Positions 24,451 through 31,425 of a stretch of DNA of 36,033 nt are shown here, in pieces. The stretch comes from Allorhizocola rhizosphaerae (lineage in GTDB: Bacteria; Actinomycetota; Actinomycetes; Mycobacteriales; Micromonosporaceae), in assembly GCF_003426775.1 (NCBI RefSeq), contig NZ_QJUG01000076.1:1-36033 (forward strand), written 5' to 3'. The notes beneath the pieces were generated by a model. That model did not search any database. It had not been told where the DNA came from and saw only the letters and a program-made list of their open reading frames with translations. Made by a program: the position numbers and the translations under genes. Numbering within the stretch: position 1 is the stretch's first letter; every line of letters begins with the position of its first letter.

Positions 24451-25506
24451 ATGATGGTGTGTCGTGCAGGCGGTGGGCACGATGAGAGGGTGGGCTGTTT
24501 GCTAGCCGGCCTGTCACTGCGAGAGCTGGAAGCGGAGGCGCGCGGGTGCCTGGAGGAGTCCGTCTTTGACTACTTCGCCGGGGGCGCCGACGACGAGGTC
24601 ACAGTCCGGGCGAACGAGGCAGCGTTCGCCCGGATCGGGATCGTGCCCAGAATCCTCCGCGCGCAGACGCCACGCCTGACCACCACCCTGCTGGGCACGG
24701 AGCTGCCCCTGCCCGTGGTGATCGCGCCTACGCCGTTTCACCGGCTGGCCCACCCCGACGGTGAGCTCGCCACGGCCCGCGCCGCCGCGGCCGGGCGCAC
24801 GCTGATGGTGGTCAGCATGGCCGCGACGGCCCGGCTGGAGGAGATCGCGGTGGCCGGTGACGGCGGGCCGGGGTTGTGGTTCCAGCTCTACGTGCAATCC
24901 GACCTCGGGTTCACCGAGGCGCTCGTGCGGCGCGCCGAGAAGGCGGGCTGCCGCGCGCTCGTGGTCAGCGCCGACAACCCGCGCCTGCCCATGCTGCCGG
25001 GGTTCGCCTGCGAGAACATGCGCGACCCCGAGGACGGCCAGATCCGGCCCATCCGCCACACCGCCGACCTGGCGTGGAAACACCTCGACTGGCTGCGGCA
25101 GATCACCACGCTGCCGATCGTGCTCAAGGGCGTCAACCACCCGGCCGACGCCCGCATGGCCGTCAAACGCGGCATCGACGGGATCATCGTGTCCAACCAC
25201 GGCGGTCGGCAGCTCGACACCGTTCCCGCCGCCATCGATCTGCTGCCGGCAATCGCAGACGCGGTGGCCGGCAGGGTTCCGCTGCTGCTCGATGGCGGCG
25301 TGCGGCGGGGCACCGACGTCGTCAAGGCCCTCGCGCGGGGCGCGGCGGCGGTGGCCGTGGGTCGGCCCGTCGTGTGGGGCTTGGCCGTGGCGGGTGAGGC
25401 AGGAGTCCGCCACGTCCTGGAAACCCTGCGCGACGAGCTGACCCACGCCCTGGCCCAGAGCGGGTGCTCGGTCGCGTCGGAGGTTACATTGACCTTCCCC
25501 GATTAG
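24451..25506 (+). CDS. FMN-dependent alpha-hydroxyacid oxidase
   Basis: This 351-residue TIM-barrel enzyme is predicted to oxidise an L-2-hydroxyacid (lactate, glycolate or a relative) to the 2-oxoacid. Conserved active-site features are present: DYFAGGADDE near the N-terminus, the FMN-binding PTPFHRLAHPDGE, FQLYVQ, Lys226 in IVLKGVNHP, His250 and Arg253 in SNHGGRQLD, and the phosphate-binding LLDGGVRRGTDVVKALA. The exact substrate and whether it is an oxidase, dehydrogenase or monooxygenase cannot be read from sequence. The start is uncertain: no Shine-Dalgarno precedes ATG 24451, but the promoter position suggests a leaderless transcript; GTG 24490 is the alternative. Its stop overlaps the convergent Spo0M-like stop by 4 bases. 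Confidence 0.9.
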   Translation: MMVCRAGGGHDERVGCLLAGLSLRELEAEARGCLEESVFDYFAGGADDEVTVRANEAAFARIGIVPRILRAQTPRLTTTLLGTELPLPVVIAPTPFHRLAHPDGELATARAAAAGRTLMVVSMAATARLEEIAVAGDGGPGLWFQLYVQSDLGFTEALVRRAEKAGCRALVVSADNPRLPMLPGFACENMRDPEDGQIRPIRHTADLAWKHLDWLRQITTLPIVLKGVNHPADARMAVKRGIDGIIVSNHGGRQLDTVPAAIDLLPAIADAVAGRVPLLLDGGVRRGTDVVKALARGAAAVAVGRPVVWGLAVAGEAGVRHVLETLRDELTHALAQSGCSVASEVTLTFPD

Positions 25507-26417
25507 AAATCAAAATCCATTCCCTCATCCAGTACCTCGCCCAGCACCATGCCGCCGAGGACCCCACCGGCCACGCCCGCGGCCACGGCGCCCGCACCGT
25601 GCCCGTGGCCGTGCGGCTTGTGGTGGCCGCCGTGGCCGAAGGAGCCGTGCTTGGCCACCGCCTCGCGCACCCAACCGTCCACAACGGACGCCCAGTCGGC
25701 GCTGCCGACCTGGTCGTGGCGCACGTGGTAGCGGCTGAAGGTGTCATGCGACGAGCCGAGGAAGCCCCGCCGGTCGAACTCGAGCACCACGTCCACCCCG
25801 GTCGCTGACGTCACGAACGTGACCTCGACCTGGCGCACCTTGCTCGCATAAGCCGGGGACGCGAAGAACTCGATCTCCTGGTAGAACGGCAGCGTCTGGT
25901 GCACGCCGTAGATCTGGCCGCGCTCCAGGTCGGCACGGGCGAACCGGAAACCCAGCCGCAGGAACGCCTCCAGCAGCGCCTCGTGGATGGGCAGCGGCTG
26001 GATCTGCAGCGGGTCGAGGTCGCCCTTGTCGACTGCCTTGGCCACGGCCAGCTCAGTGCGCACGCCCATTGTCATGCCGTGCAGGTGCTGCCCGTAGAAC
26101 GAGGTGATCGGGGCCTCCCACGGGATGTCGAAGCTGAACGGCAGCGCGCGGGTGTCACCGGCCGGAAGCGCGAACGCGCCCGCGACATGCACTCGGTGGA
26201 ACTCCACGTCCTTGCTGTAGTCGTGGTCACCGCTTTCCACCTCGACGCGGGTGACGAGCCCGAGCGACACATATTCGATCTGGGTGTCGTGGTCGCCACC
26301 CTTGATGTGAACCTGACCGGTGACCTGCCCGCCCGGGCGGGTCACGGGGGAGGCCAGCACGGTGTCCACCGACGGGCCGCCGACGCCCAGTTTGGCAAGC
26401 ATCTTCTTGAAGACCAT
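25503..26417 (-). CDS. Spo0M-like sporulation-control protein
   Basis: This 304-residue protein begins MVFKKMLAKLGVGGPSVDTV, the standard Spo0M start, with AGGA upstream of the ATG at 26417. The arrestin-like beta-sandwich is visible through GGQVTGQVHIKGGDHDTQIE and LPFSFDIPWEAPITS. The middle part (LGFRFARADLERG, LPFYQEIEFFASP) is also typical. The C-terminus has a His/Gly-rich stretch (HGGHHKPHGHGHG) that could bind metal, then a Gly/Ala-rich hydrophobic tail. In Bacillus Spo0M modulates sporulation and the cytoskeleton; the actinobacterial role is not established. The protein is soluble and lacks a signal peptide. Confidence 0.9.
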   Translation of the reverse strand: MVFKKMLAKLGVGGPSVDTVLASPVTRPGGQVTGQVHIKGGDHDTQIEYVSLGLVTRVEVESGDHDYSKDVEFHRVHVAGAFALPAGDTRALPFSFDIPWEAPITSFYGQHLHGMTMGVRTELAVAKAVDKGDLDPLQIQPLPIHEALLEAFLRLGFRFARADLERGQIYGVHQTLPFYQEIEFFASPAYASKVRQVEVTFVTSATGVDVVLEFDRRGFLGSSHDTFSRYHVRHDQVGSADWASVVDGWVREAVAKHGSFGHGGHHKPHGHGHGAGAVAAGVAGGVLGGMVLGEVLDEGMDFDF

Positions 26418-26785
26418 GGGGTCCTGTTTACCAGGTCGAGACAACCGGCGACCTCAGGGGAAGCCCGCATATCCGGTTGGGGTCGCGACCGGTACGACGC
26501 AGACTGATCGCGACGGCGTGACAGGCGACTGAACGCTGTCGCCTCCGACGCCCCGCAGCTCAGCTGTCGGCGCCGGACAATCTTGGCGCTGATGCTGAGG
26601 GCATCCTCGGCAATCAAGAACCAATCGCCATCATCGAAGCCGACCCCGCGCACTCCATCCGCCGCCTCCAGCAGACCTCAAGGCGCGCCTCAGTCACCAA
26701 CCCGACAGGCGTATGACCTGGGGTGCGGGCGGGCGAGAGGCGACGGTACCTTGTCGCTGCTGCGCGACCCCTCAATGATGGTCAG
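26418..26785. other. Intergenic region without a supportable gene
   Basis: Nothing convincing is encoded here. A minus-strand frame gives the short phrase GFDDGDWFLIAEDALSI near 26600-26645, which looks protein-like and may be a fragment of a lost gene, but it is too short to name. No RNA gene or terminator was seen. Confidence 0.4.
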
Positions 26786-27118
26786 ATGCTGTACCGCCGC
26801 CGATATGTCTGGGTGACGGTCGCCGCATGCGTGGCGGTGGTGCTGGCCGGTCTCGCGGCGTGGAAGCTGACCCGCGACACCCCGGACGGGTCGGCGCGGG
26901 CGCTGGCCGATCGGCTCGCCGCCCGTTCGTGGTCATCGGTGGCGAAGACGAGCGCGGCATGGATGTGGTGTGGATTGTGCTTCAGGGCAATTCGGTGACG
27001 GGTGCTGGCCGGGCACGGCCGGCCGGAGGCCAAGGCCGCGTGCCGGCCGTTGCGGCCCGTAGGGCCGCTTTGATCCTGAAGAGAACAATTCGGCAATCAA
27101 ATTCCGTTAGCGCTGTCG
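26786..27118 (+). pseudogene. Frameshifted, IS-truncated gene for a small membrane-anchored protein
   Basis: The ATG at 26786 opens a frame with an N-terminal membrane anchor (YVWVTVAACVAVVLAGLAAW) and TPDGSARALADRLAARSW. Near 26925 the protein-like signal jumps to the +1 frame (FVVIGGEDERGMDVVWIVL, then QGNSVTGAGRA) and runs on until the left end of the IS element at about 27119. The unshifted frame ends at 26998. Frameshift and truncation indicate a dead gene. The family is not named; the VTGAGRA block recalls small actinobacterial membrane proteins of unknown function. Confidence 0.5.
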
Positions 27119-29154
27119 TGACTCGGATGATGCTTTACATCGCTGTCTCGGGTGATGCTTGACAGGTGCTGGCTGCGGCTTGCTGATCATTTGATGTTTG
27201 CGGGCATCGGATGGTCGGGAGCCGGGATTGGCATTGAGGCAGTTGTCTACGACGGAGCAGCGGTTCCGGGCGGTTATGGCAGTGGAGTCCGGCGCCCGGG
27301 TGGGTGAGGTGGCGTTCCAGTTCGGGGTCTCCCGGCAGAGTGTTCACGCTTGGCTGATCCGCTATCGCGAAGGCGGGTTGGAGGCGCTTGGCGACCGATC
27401 GCATCGACCCAAGTCGTGTCCCCATCAGGCGTCGCCTGAGGTGGAGGCGGCGGTGTGCGAGATGCGGCGGGCGCATCCGCGGTGGGGTCCGGTGCGGATC
27501 GAGTATGAGTTGGGACGCAACGGTTGTCCGGGTCCGGTGCCGTCGAAGGCGACGGTGTACCGGATTTTGTTGCGGCATGGGTTGATGGCGGGTCGCAAAC
27601 GTCGCCGGGGGCGCGAGGATTACATCCGTTGGCAGCGTGGCAAGCCGATGGAGTTGTGGCAGATGGACATCGTCGGCCGGGTGCTGCTTGCCGACGGCAC
27701 TGAGGCGAAGGTGGTCACCGGAGTGGACGGCCACTCCCGGTTCGCGGTGATGGCCAAAGTCGTGGCCCGGCCGACAGGTCGAGCGGTCTATGTGGCGTTT
27801 GCTGAAGCGCTGCAACGGTTCGGTGTCCCGGAAGAGGTGCTGACCGACAACGGCAAACAGTTCACCGACCGGTTCGGCAAGGGCGGTGAGGTGCTCTTTG
27901 ATCGGATCTGCCGTACCAACGGGATCGTTCACCGGCTCACCCAGCCAGCCTCTCCGACCACCACGGGGAAGGTGGAACGGTTCCACCAAACGTTGCAACG
28001 GGAGCTGCTGGATGACTGTGGCCCGTTCCCGGATGTGGCGGCGGCGCAGGCGGTCATCGACGCGTTCGCGGCCGAGTACAACACGCAGCGGCCGCATCAG
28101 TCGTTGGACATGGCTACCCCGGCAACGTTGTTCGACACGACCGCGTCGAAGCAGACGCTTGAACTGATTCCGTTGCGGCCGCCCGATTTTCTGGCCGAGT
28201 CAACACCAGCCGGGAAGGCACCGGAGTTGTCCGGGCCTGCGCCGGTGGTGTCGCCCCCGCAGGCCGATGCCGTTGCCGACCGGTCGTTGCCGGTGGTGTG
28301 GCCGGCGCTCGACCCGCAAACCCTTGAGACGGCCAGGGTTTCCCCGGCGCAGGCGCAACGCGCCATCAAAGCCGGCCGGGCTGCTGCGGGCACGGTGTTC
28401 GATCATGGGCCGGTGGAGTTCGATCGGGTGGTGCCACAATCGGGGAATCTGGAGGTGCTGGGCAAGCAGTTTTGGTTGGGCCCGGCGCGGGCGGGGCTGT
28501 TGGTGACGTTGTGGGCCGACACCCAGGTCACCCATTTGAGCGTGAACGGTGATCGGGTCAAGTCGGTGCGTTCGCACCTGTCGATAGCGGATCTGGCTGT
28601 GCTGACCAGGCTGGGTGCCCGGCCAGCCGGTCCCTCGCCGCTGCCGGTCACGCCCGTTGGGCCGGTGGAGGCGATCGAGGTGGATCGGGCGGTGGGCACC
28701 GGCGGGTTCGTGTCGCTGGGCAACCATATCGTGAAGATGAACGAGCTACGCGCCGGGACACGGGTTGGTATCCGCCTGGACGGGTCAACCCTGACGCTGT
28801 TCGACCTGGACACTCGGGAGTTGCTGCGATCCCACCCGAACCCGTTGAGCCCGGCGGAGATGCTCAAGGTCCGCGGTGCCCGCCCGGCAGGACCCATGCC
28901 GCAGCCGCGCACCGATCCGATCCCGGTGCAACGGCGGGCGTCGGGCAGCGGCGGGATCTGCGTATGCGGGCAGAAAGTCGCCCTCGGACGCCAGCACGCC
29001 CGCAAAATCGTGACCGTTCACGTCAGCCATGACATGCTCACCGTCGAACTCGACGACGGGACCCGCACCGTGCGGCGCACCACCACCCAACCCGTCTTTC
29101 CATGTCAAAGCCCAGCGATCCCGAAAGGTCACCACAATGGATCAGCCTGTGTCA
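27119..29154 (+). mobile_element. IS481-like insertion sequence
   Basis: The element is about 2.0 kb. Imperfect terminal inverted repeats begin TGACTCGGATGATGC on the left and, read inward from 29154, TGACACAGGCTGATCC on the right. Each end has a second, subterminal copy of the same sequence. One transposase gene fills the element. I see no clear target-site duplication at these borders (TGTCG left, CCGTA right), so the exact ends are provisional by a few bases. It truncates a membrane-protein pseudogene on the left and touches the last codon of an SMI1/KNR4 gene on the right. The element is longer than typical IS481 members (about 1.0-1.3 kb). Confidence 0.7.
27124..27164. repeat. Direct repeats at the left end of the IS
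   Basis: CGGATGATGCTTTACA (27124-27139) and CGGGTGATGCTTGACA (27149-27164) are direct copies 25 bases apart, outside the transposase gene. They look like paired transposase-binding sites. A comparable pair is visible on the opposite strand at the right end (29102-29154). Confidence 0.6.
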
Positions 29155-29177
29155 CCGTAGATGTGTTGCTGGCATAA
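27198..29177 (+). CDS. IS481-family DDE transposase with long C-terminal extension
   Basis: This protein has 659 residues from a TTG at 27198; a second TTG (27228) is a possible alternative. Residues 20-70 hold the helix-turn-helix (VGEVAFQFGVSRQSVHAWLI). The integrase core carries Asp157 (WQMDIVG), Asp217 (LTDNGKQF) and Glu260 (GKVERFHQTL), with 42 rather than the usual 35 residues between the last two. All three catalytic residues are intact. After about residue 310 there are some 340 extra residues: a Pro-rich linker and three related beta-rich units (about 400-465, 492-550, 586-633), each with a G-x-(V/L)-x-(L/V)-G core. The last codons lie beyond the apparent right inverted repeat. Confidence 0.9.
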   Translation: MRASDGREPGLALRQLSTTEQRFRAVMAVESGARVGEVAFQFGVSRQSVHAWLIRYREGGLEALGDRSHRPKSCPHQASPEVEAAVCEMRRAHPRWGPVRIEYELGRNGCPGPVPSKATVYRILLRHGLMAGRKRRRGREDYIRWQRGKPMELWQMDIVGRVLLADGTEAKVVTGVDGHSRFAVMAKVVARPTGRAVYVAFAEALQRFGVPEEVLTDNGKQFTDRFGKGGEVLFDRICRTNGIVHRLTQPASPTTTGKVERFHQTLQRELLDDCGPFPDVAAAQAVIDAFAAEYNTQRPHQSLDMATPATLFDTTASKQTLELIPLRPPDFLAESTPAGKAPELSGPAPVVSPPQADAVADRSLPVVWPALDPQTLETARVSPAQAQRAIKAGRAAAGTVFDHGPVEFDRVVPQSGNLEVLGKQFWLGPARAGLLVTLWADTQVTHLSVNGDRVKSVRSHLSIADLAVLTRLGARPAGPSPLPVTPVGPVEAIEVDRAVGTGGFVSLGNHIVKMNELRAGTRVGIRLDGSTLTLFDLDTRELLRSHPNPLSPAEMLKVRGARPAGPMPQPRTDPIPVQRRASGSGGICVCGQKVALGRQHARKIVTVHVSHDMLTVELDDGTRTVRRTTTQPVFPCQSPAIPKGHHNGSACVTVDVLLA

Positions 29178-29664
29178 GGTTTTCGACGAACGTGCGGAAA
29201 TTGGATGCGAGATGAAGTTCGTGATCCATCTCATTGTCGATCCACGTGACGGTGGGTTCGCCCTCGGTTCCACAGGTTCGATAGTCCAGCGCTACCCAGT
29301 AATGGCCTTGCCCGCTTAGCAGCACGACGCCGGGTGGTAGATCCCACTCCTGCACCAGGTACGGGGTGTCCAGCAGCGTCGTTGCCCCGGTATCGGTGGC
29401 TGGCCCGATGCCGAAGAGGTGATCGAAGGGCACGCAATCCTCGGCGTAGAAGTTGGGCTCACTCGAGCACTCGCTCCAGGCGTCGGCTACCGCTCCGCCG
29501 TTCTGGATCTGAAGCAGCTGCACCAGCGCGCCAGGAAGCTTGACGCCCAACTGGCGCTCTGCCGTGATCACCGCGCCCGGTGTCAGAGGAGCAAGCACAC
29601 CGTACGAAACGGCCGTATCCCAGAACGTCCCTGCCACCTGCTCAAACGGCGTCACGCCGGCCAT
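29152..29664 (-). CDS. SMI1/KNR4 (SUKH) family protein
   Basis: This protein has 170 residues from the ATG at 29664; an in-frame GTG at 29676 is possible, and neither has a good Shine-Dalgarno. SUKH features are visible: PGAVITAERQLGVKLPGALV, LLQIQNGGAV, the middle GIGPATDTGATTLL, LPPGVVLLSGQGHYWVALDY and TVTWIDNE with a final helix. SUKH proteins commonly serve as immunity proteins against nuclease and other polymorphic toxins. No toxin gene is adjacent, so it may be an orphan immunity gene. Its TGA stop (29152-29154) coincides with the right tip of the IS element, so a few C-terminal residues may have been replaced. The 255 bases upstream (29665-29919) hold nothing I can support. Confidence 0.88.
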   Translation of the reverse strand: MAGVTPFEQVAGTFWDTAVSYGVLAPLTPGAVITAERQLGVKLPGALVQLLQIQNGGAVADAWSECSSEPNFYAEDCVPFDHLFGIGPATDTGATTLLDTPYLVQEWDLPPGVVLLSGQGHYWVALDYRTCGTEGEPTVTWIDNEMDHELHLASNFRTFVENLMPATHLR

Positions 29665-29919
29665 CTTAACGGCCACGCGTTGCGGTCGATCTGGAAACCA
29701 TGCAAGCTGTTGGCGACCCCCGCAAGGTCACCAAAATCTAGGTCCACCGGTCAAGGATCAACCGATCCCCATCGGTAAAGGATCAGGCGAGTCTAGGCAA
29801 ACCCGTTGGCAGAGCTGGAATCTTCAGACCGAACGACGCACGGAGCCCGCTGGCCTGTGGCGAACTTGAGCGAGCTCGCGCGACGCAGAACAGCGGCCGT
29901 CGTATACGACAGGCGGCTG

Positions 29920-30357
29920 TTAAGATCCCTCGTCGTTGCCGATGTCAGAGACTGGTTCCTTGGGTCCAATCCCGAGAGGACAACCCCATACGGCCAGTCC
30001 GTCTTCAACGCGGACCGATAACGGATGAGGATGCTCATGGCATGCTGGCACCGCAGCTTGAACGGCTTCTATGACCTCATCCTGTAGCGAGTTCGCCAGT
30101 TGCGCGATCGCCTGCTGTGTAGGGACATCCTGTGAGAAATAAGAAGTGATAACCCACGAAGGGTCCGAGGCCTTAGCCGCCCGTACCAGAACGGAACGAG
30201 GTGCAGGCAAGCCCTTCGGAAGAGAGTGCCCAGGAACAGCAAACTCGGACTCTTCTGACGGGATCACCTCAACAACTGCCCACTCCGTATGCTGGTGGCG
30301 CAAGCGATTCAAAACCGCTTGCGCCACCAGGGCAATCCTATCGAGTGCTAACGCCAC
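29920..30357 (-). CDS. Small protein of unknown function
   Basis: This protein has 145 residues from a GTG. I recognise no family. The first half is helical then beta (ALDRIALVAQAVLNRLRHQH, TEWAVVEVIPSEE, APRSVLVRAAKASDPSWVIT) and the second has a helix (QAIAQLANSLQDEVIEAVQA) followed by VRVEDGLAVWGCPLG. There is no signal peptide or membrane segment. Base composition is lower in GC than in the rest of the window, suggesting acquired DNA. It lies 5 bases after the frameshifted gene and could belong to the same minus-strand transcript as the cpt-like gene. Confidence 0.65.
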   Translation of the reverse strand: MALALDRIALVAQAVLNRLRHQHTEWAVVEVIPSEESEFAVPGHSLPKGLPAPRSVLVRAAKASDPSWVITSYFSQDVPTQQAIAQLANSLQDEVIEAVQAAVPACHEHPHPLSVRVEDGLAVWGCPLGIGPKEPVSDIGNDEGS

Positions 30358-30362
30358 GAGGC

Positions 30363-30871
30363 TTATTCTGCCATGTAGAAGCTTCCGGCGATCGTTCGGG
30401 CCGCTGTGCCACCAGAGCCGATGTTGTGGCGCCAGGTGAAGTAGTCCTGAAACTGGACATAGCTAACTGACAATACTGGGTTCATGGTGCCATGAAATTG
30501 GTACGAGGGTGGAACAAAATGGCTGGCGTTCTGCCCCGCCCGATGGCCGTTGACCCACCAGATGAGCCCCATTTCAGAAACGTTGCCGACCACCGAGGCC
30601 TGATTTGACGCCGAAAGCCGGAATCCCCAAGGGATCGTCGCGGGGAGCCGCAGTAGTACTGGTAGGTGAAGCTCCCGTTGGAGTCGCCGAAACCGCCGGA
30701 TTCCCAGCAATACACGGGCCAGTTCGCCGGGTAATCTGCTGGCTTTACGTCGTTGACCTGACTACCCGTCATCGAGGCGCGGATCGTCGTCGCTTCAGCT
30801 GTGCTGATCGGCTCGTCGAAAGTGAGCTTCAGCTCGGAGTAGGTGTCGCTGATAGTCCGAGCAGTGCTCAT
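30363..30871 (-). pseudogene. Frameshifted gene for a protein of unknown function
   Basis: The ATG at 30871 overlaps the cpt-like stop (ATGA), and the first frame reads [20 protein letters not shown] and later WPVYCWESGGFGDSNGSF with TYQYYCG. Near 30640-30655 the protein-like signal switches frame and continues IPWGFRLSASNQASVVGNVS, then QFQDYFTWRHNIGSGGTA to the stop at 30363. Joined, the two parts give about 168 residues of consistent beta-rich sequence. A single indel in a C/G-rich run (CCCCGCGACGATCC) explains the break; it may be a true mutation or a sequencing error. No family is recognised. Confidence 0.6.
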
Positions 30872-31404
30872 TGACGCACCTGTGCGGCGATGGTCCGCGC
30901 GCACGCCAGGGACTCGGTGTGCGTGGTGTCCACCTCCAGGTCGTAAGCGACGCCCAGGTGGACCATTTCCGCCTGTGACGCGGCCATCCCCTGGACCCGG
31001 TCTCCGCGGGCGATCTCGCGGCCGGCGGCGACCGCGCCGTCACACCTGACGCCGACCCACAACACGTCCAGCCCGGCAAGCGCCTTCTGCCAGCGCTGCT
31101 GCGACCCGCCTCCGGCGAGGAAGACGTCATCGAGGATGACCCGTGCGCCCGCACGGACCATCGCCGCGACCCCTTCCATCCACGCCAGCTGAAGTCTGCC
31201 GAACTTCGGCCCGACATTCACCGTGCCATCCGCAGCGAACTCGATGCCCGCGCCGGCGGTGCGCATGGACGCGGGCATCGCGTCGACCAGCGTGTCGACT
31301 CCGAGGGCAAGCCACGGAACCGGCAGGATTGCCTGCAGGCACCGGGCGATTCCGGACTTGCCCGAGCTCGATCCACCGTTGAGCACGATCACCCGAGTGG
31401 TCAC
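30868..31404 (-). CDS. Chloramphenicol phosphotransferase (CPT)-like kinase
   Basis: This 178-residue P-loop kinase starts at a GTG that is the only in-frame start (a TAG lies three codons upstream), with AGGAGGT about 14 bases ahead. Walker A is [17 protein letters not shown] (about residues 8-24), followed by [15 protein letters not shown] as in Streptomyces venezuelae CPT, then VILDDVFL (Walker B-like) and a C-terminal [13 protein letters not shown] inactivates chloramphenicol by 3'-phosphorylation, but many homologues act on unknown substrates, so resistance should not be assumed. It follows the subtilase gene by 21 bases and overlaps the next (frameshifted) gene. Confidence 0.85.
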   Translation of the reverse strand: MTTRVIVLNGGSSSGKSGIARCLQAILPVPWLALGVDTLVDAMPASMRTAGAGIEFAADGTVNVGPKFGRLQLAWMEGVAAMVRAGARVILDDVFLAGGGSQQRWQKALAGLDVLWVGVRCDGAVAAGREIARGDRVQGMAASQAEMVHLGVAYDLEVDTTHTESLACARTIAAQVRQ

Positions 31405-31425
31405 CGCATCACACTAGACCTCCTG

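Noticed and set aside
26583-26816. Small plus-strand frame in the spacer after the Spo0M-like gene
   Set aside because: It is Ser/Pro/Arg-rich with no ribosome-binding site or motif.
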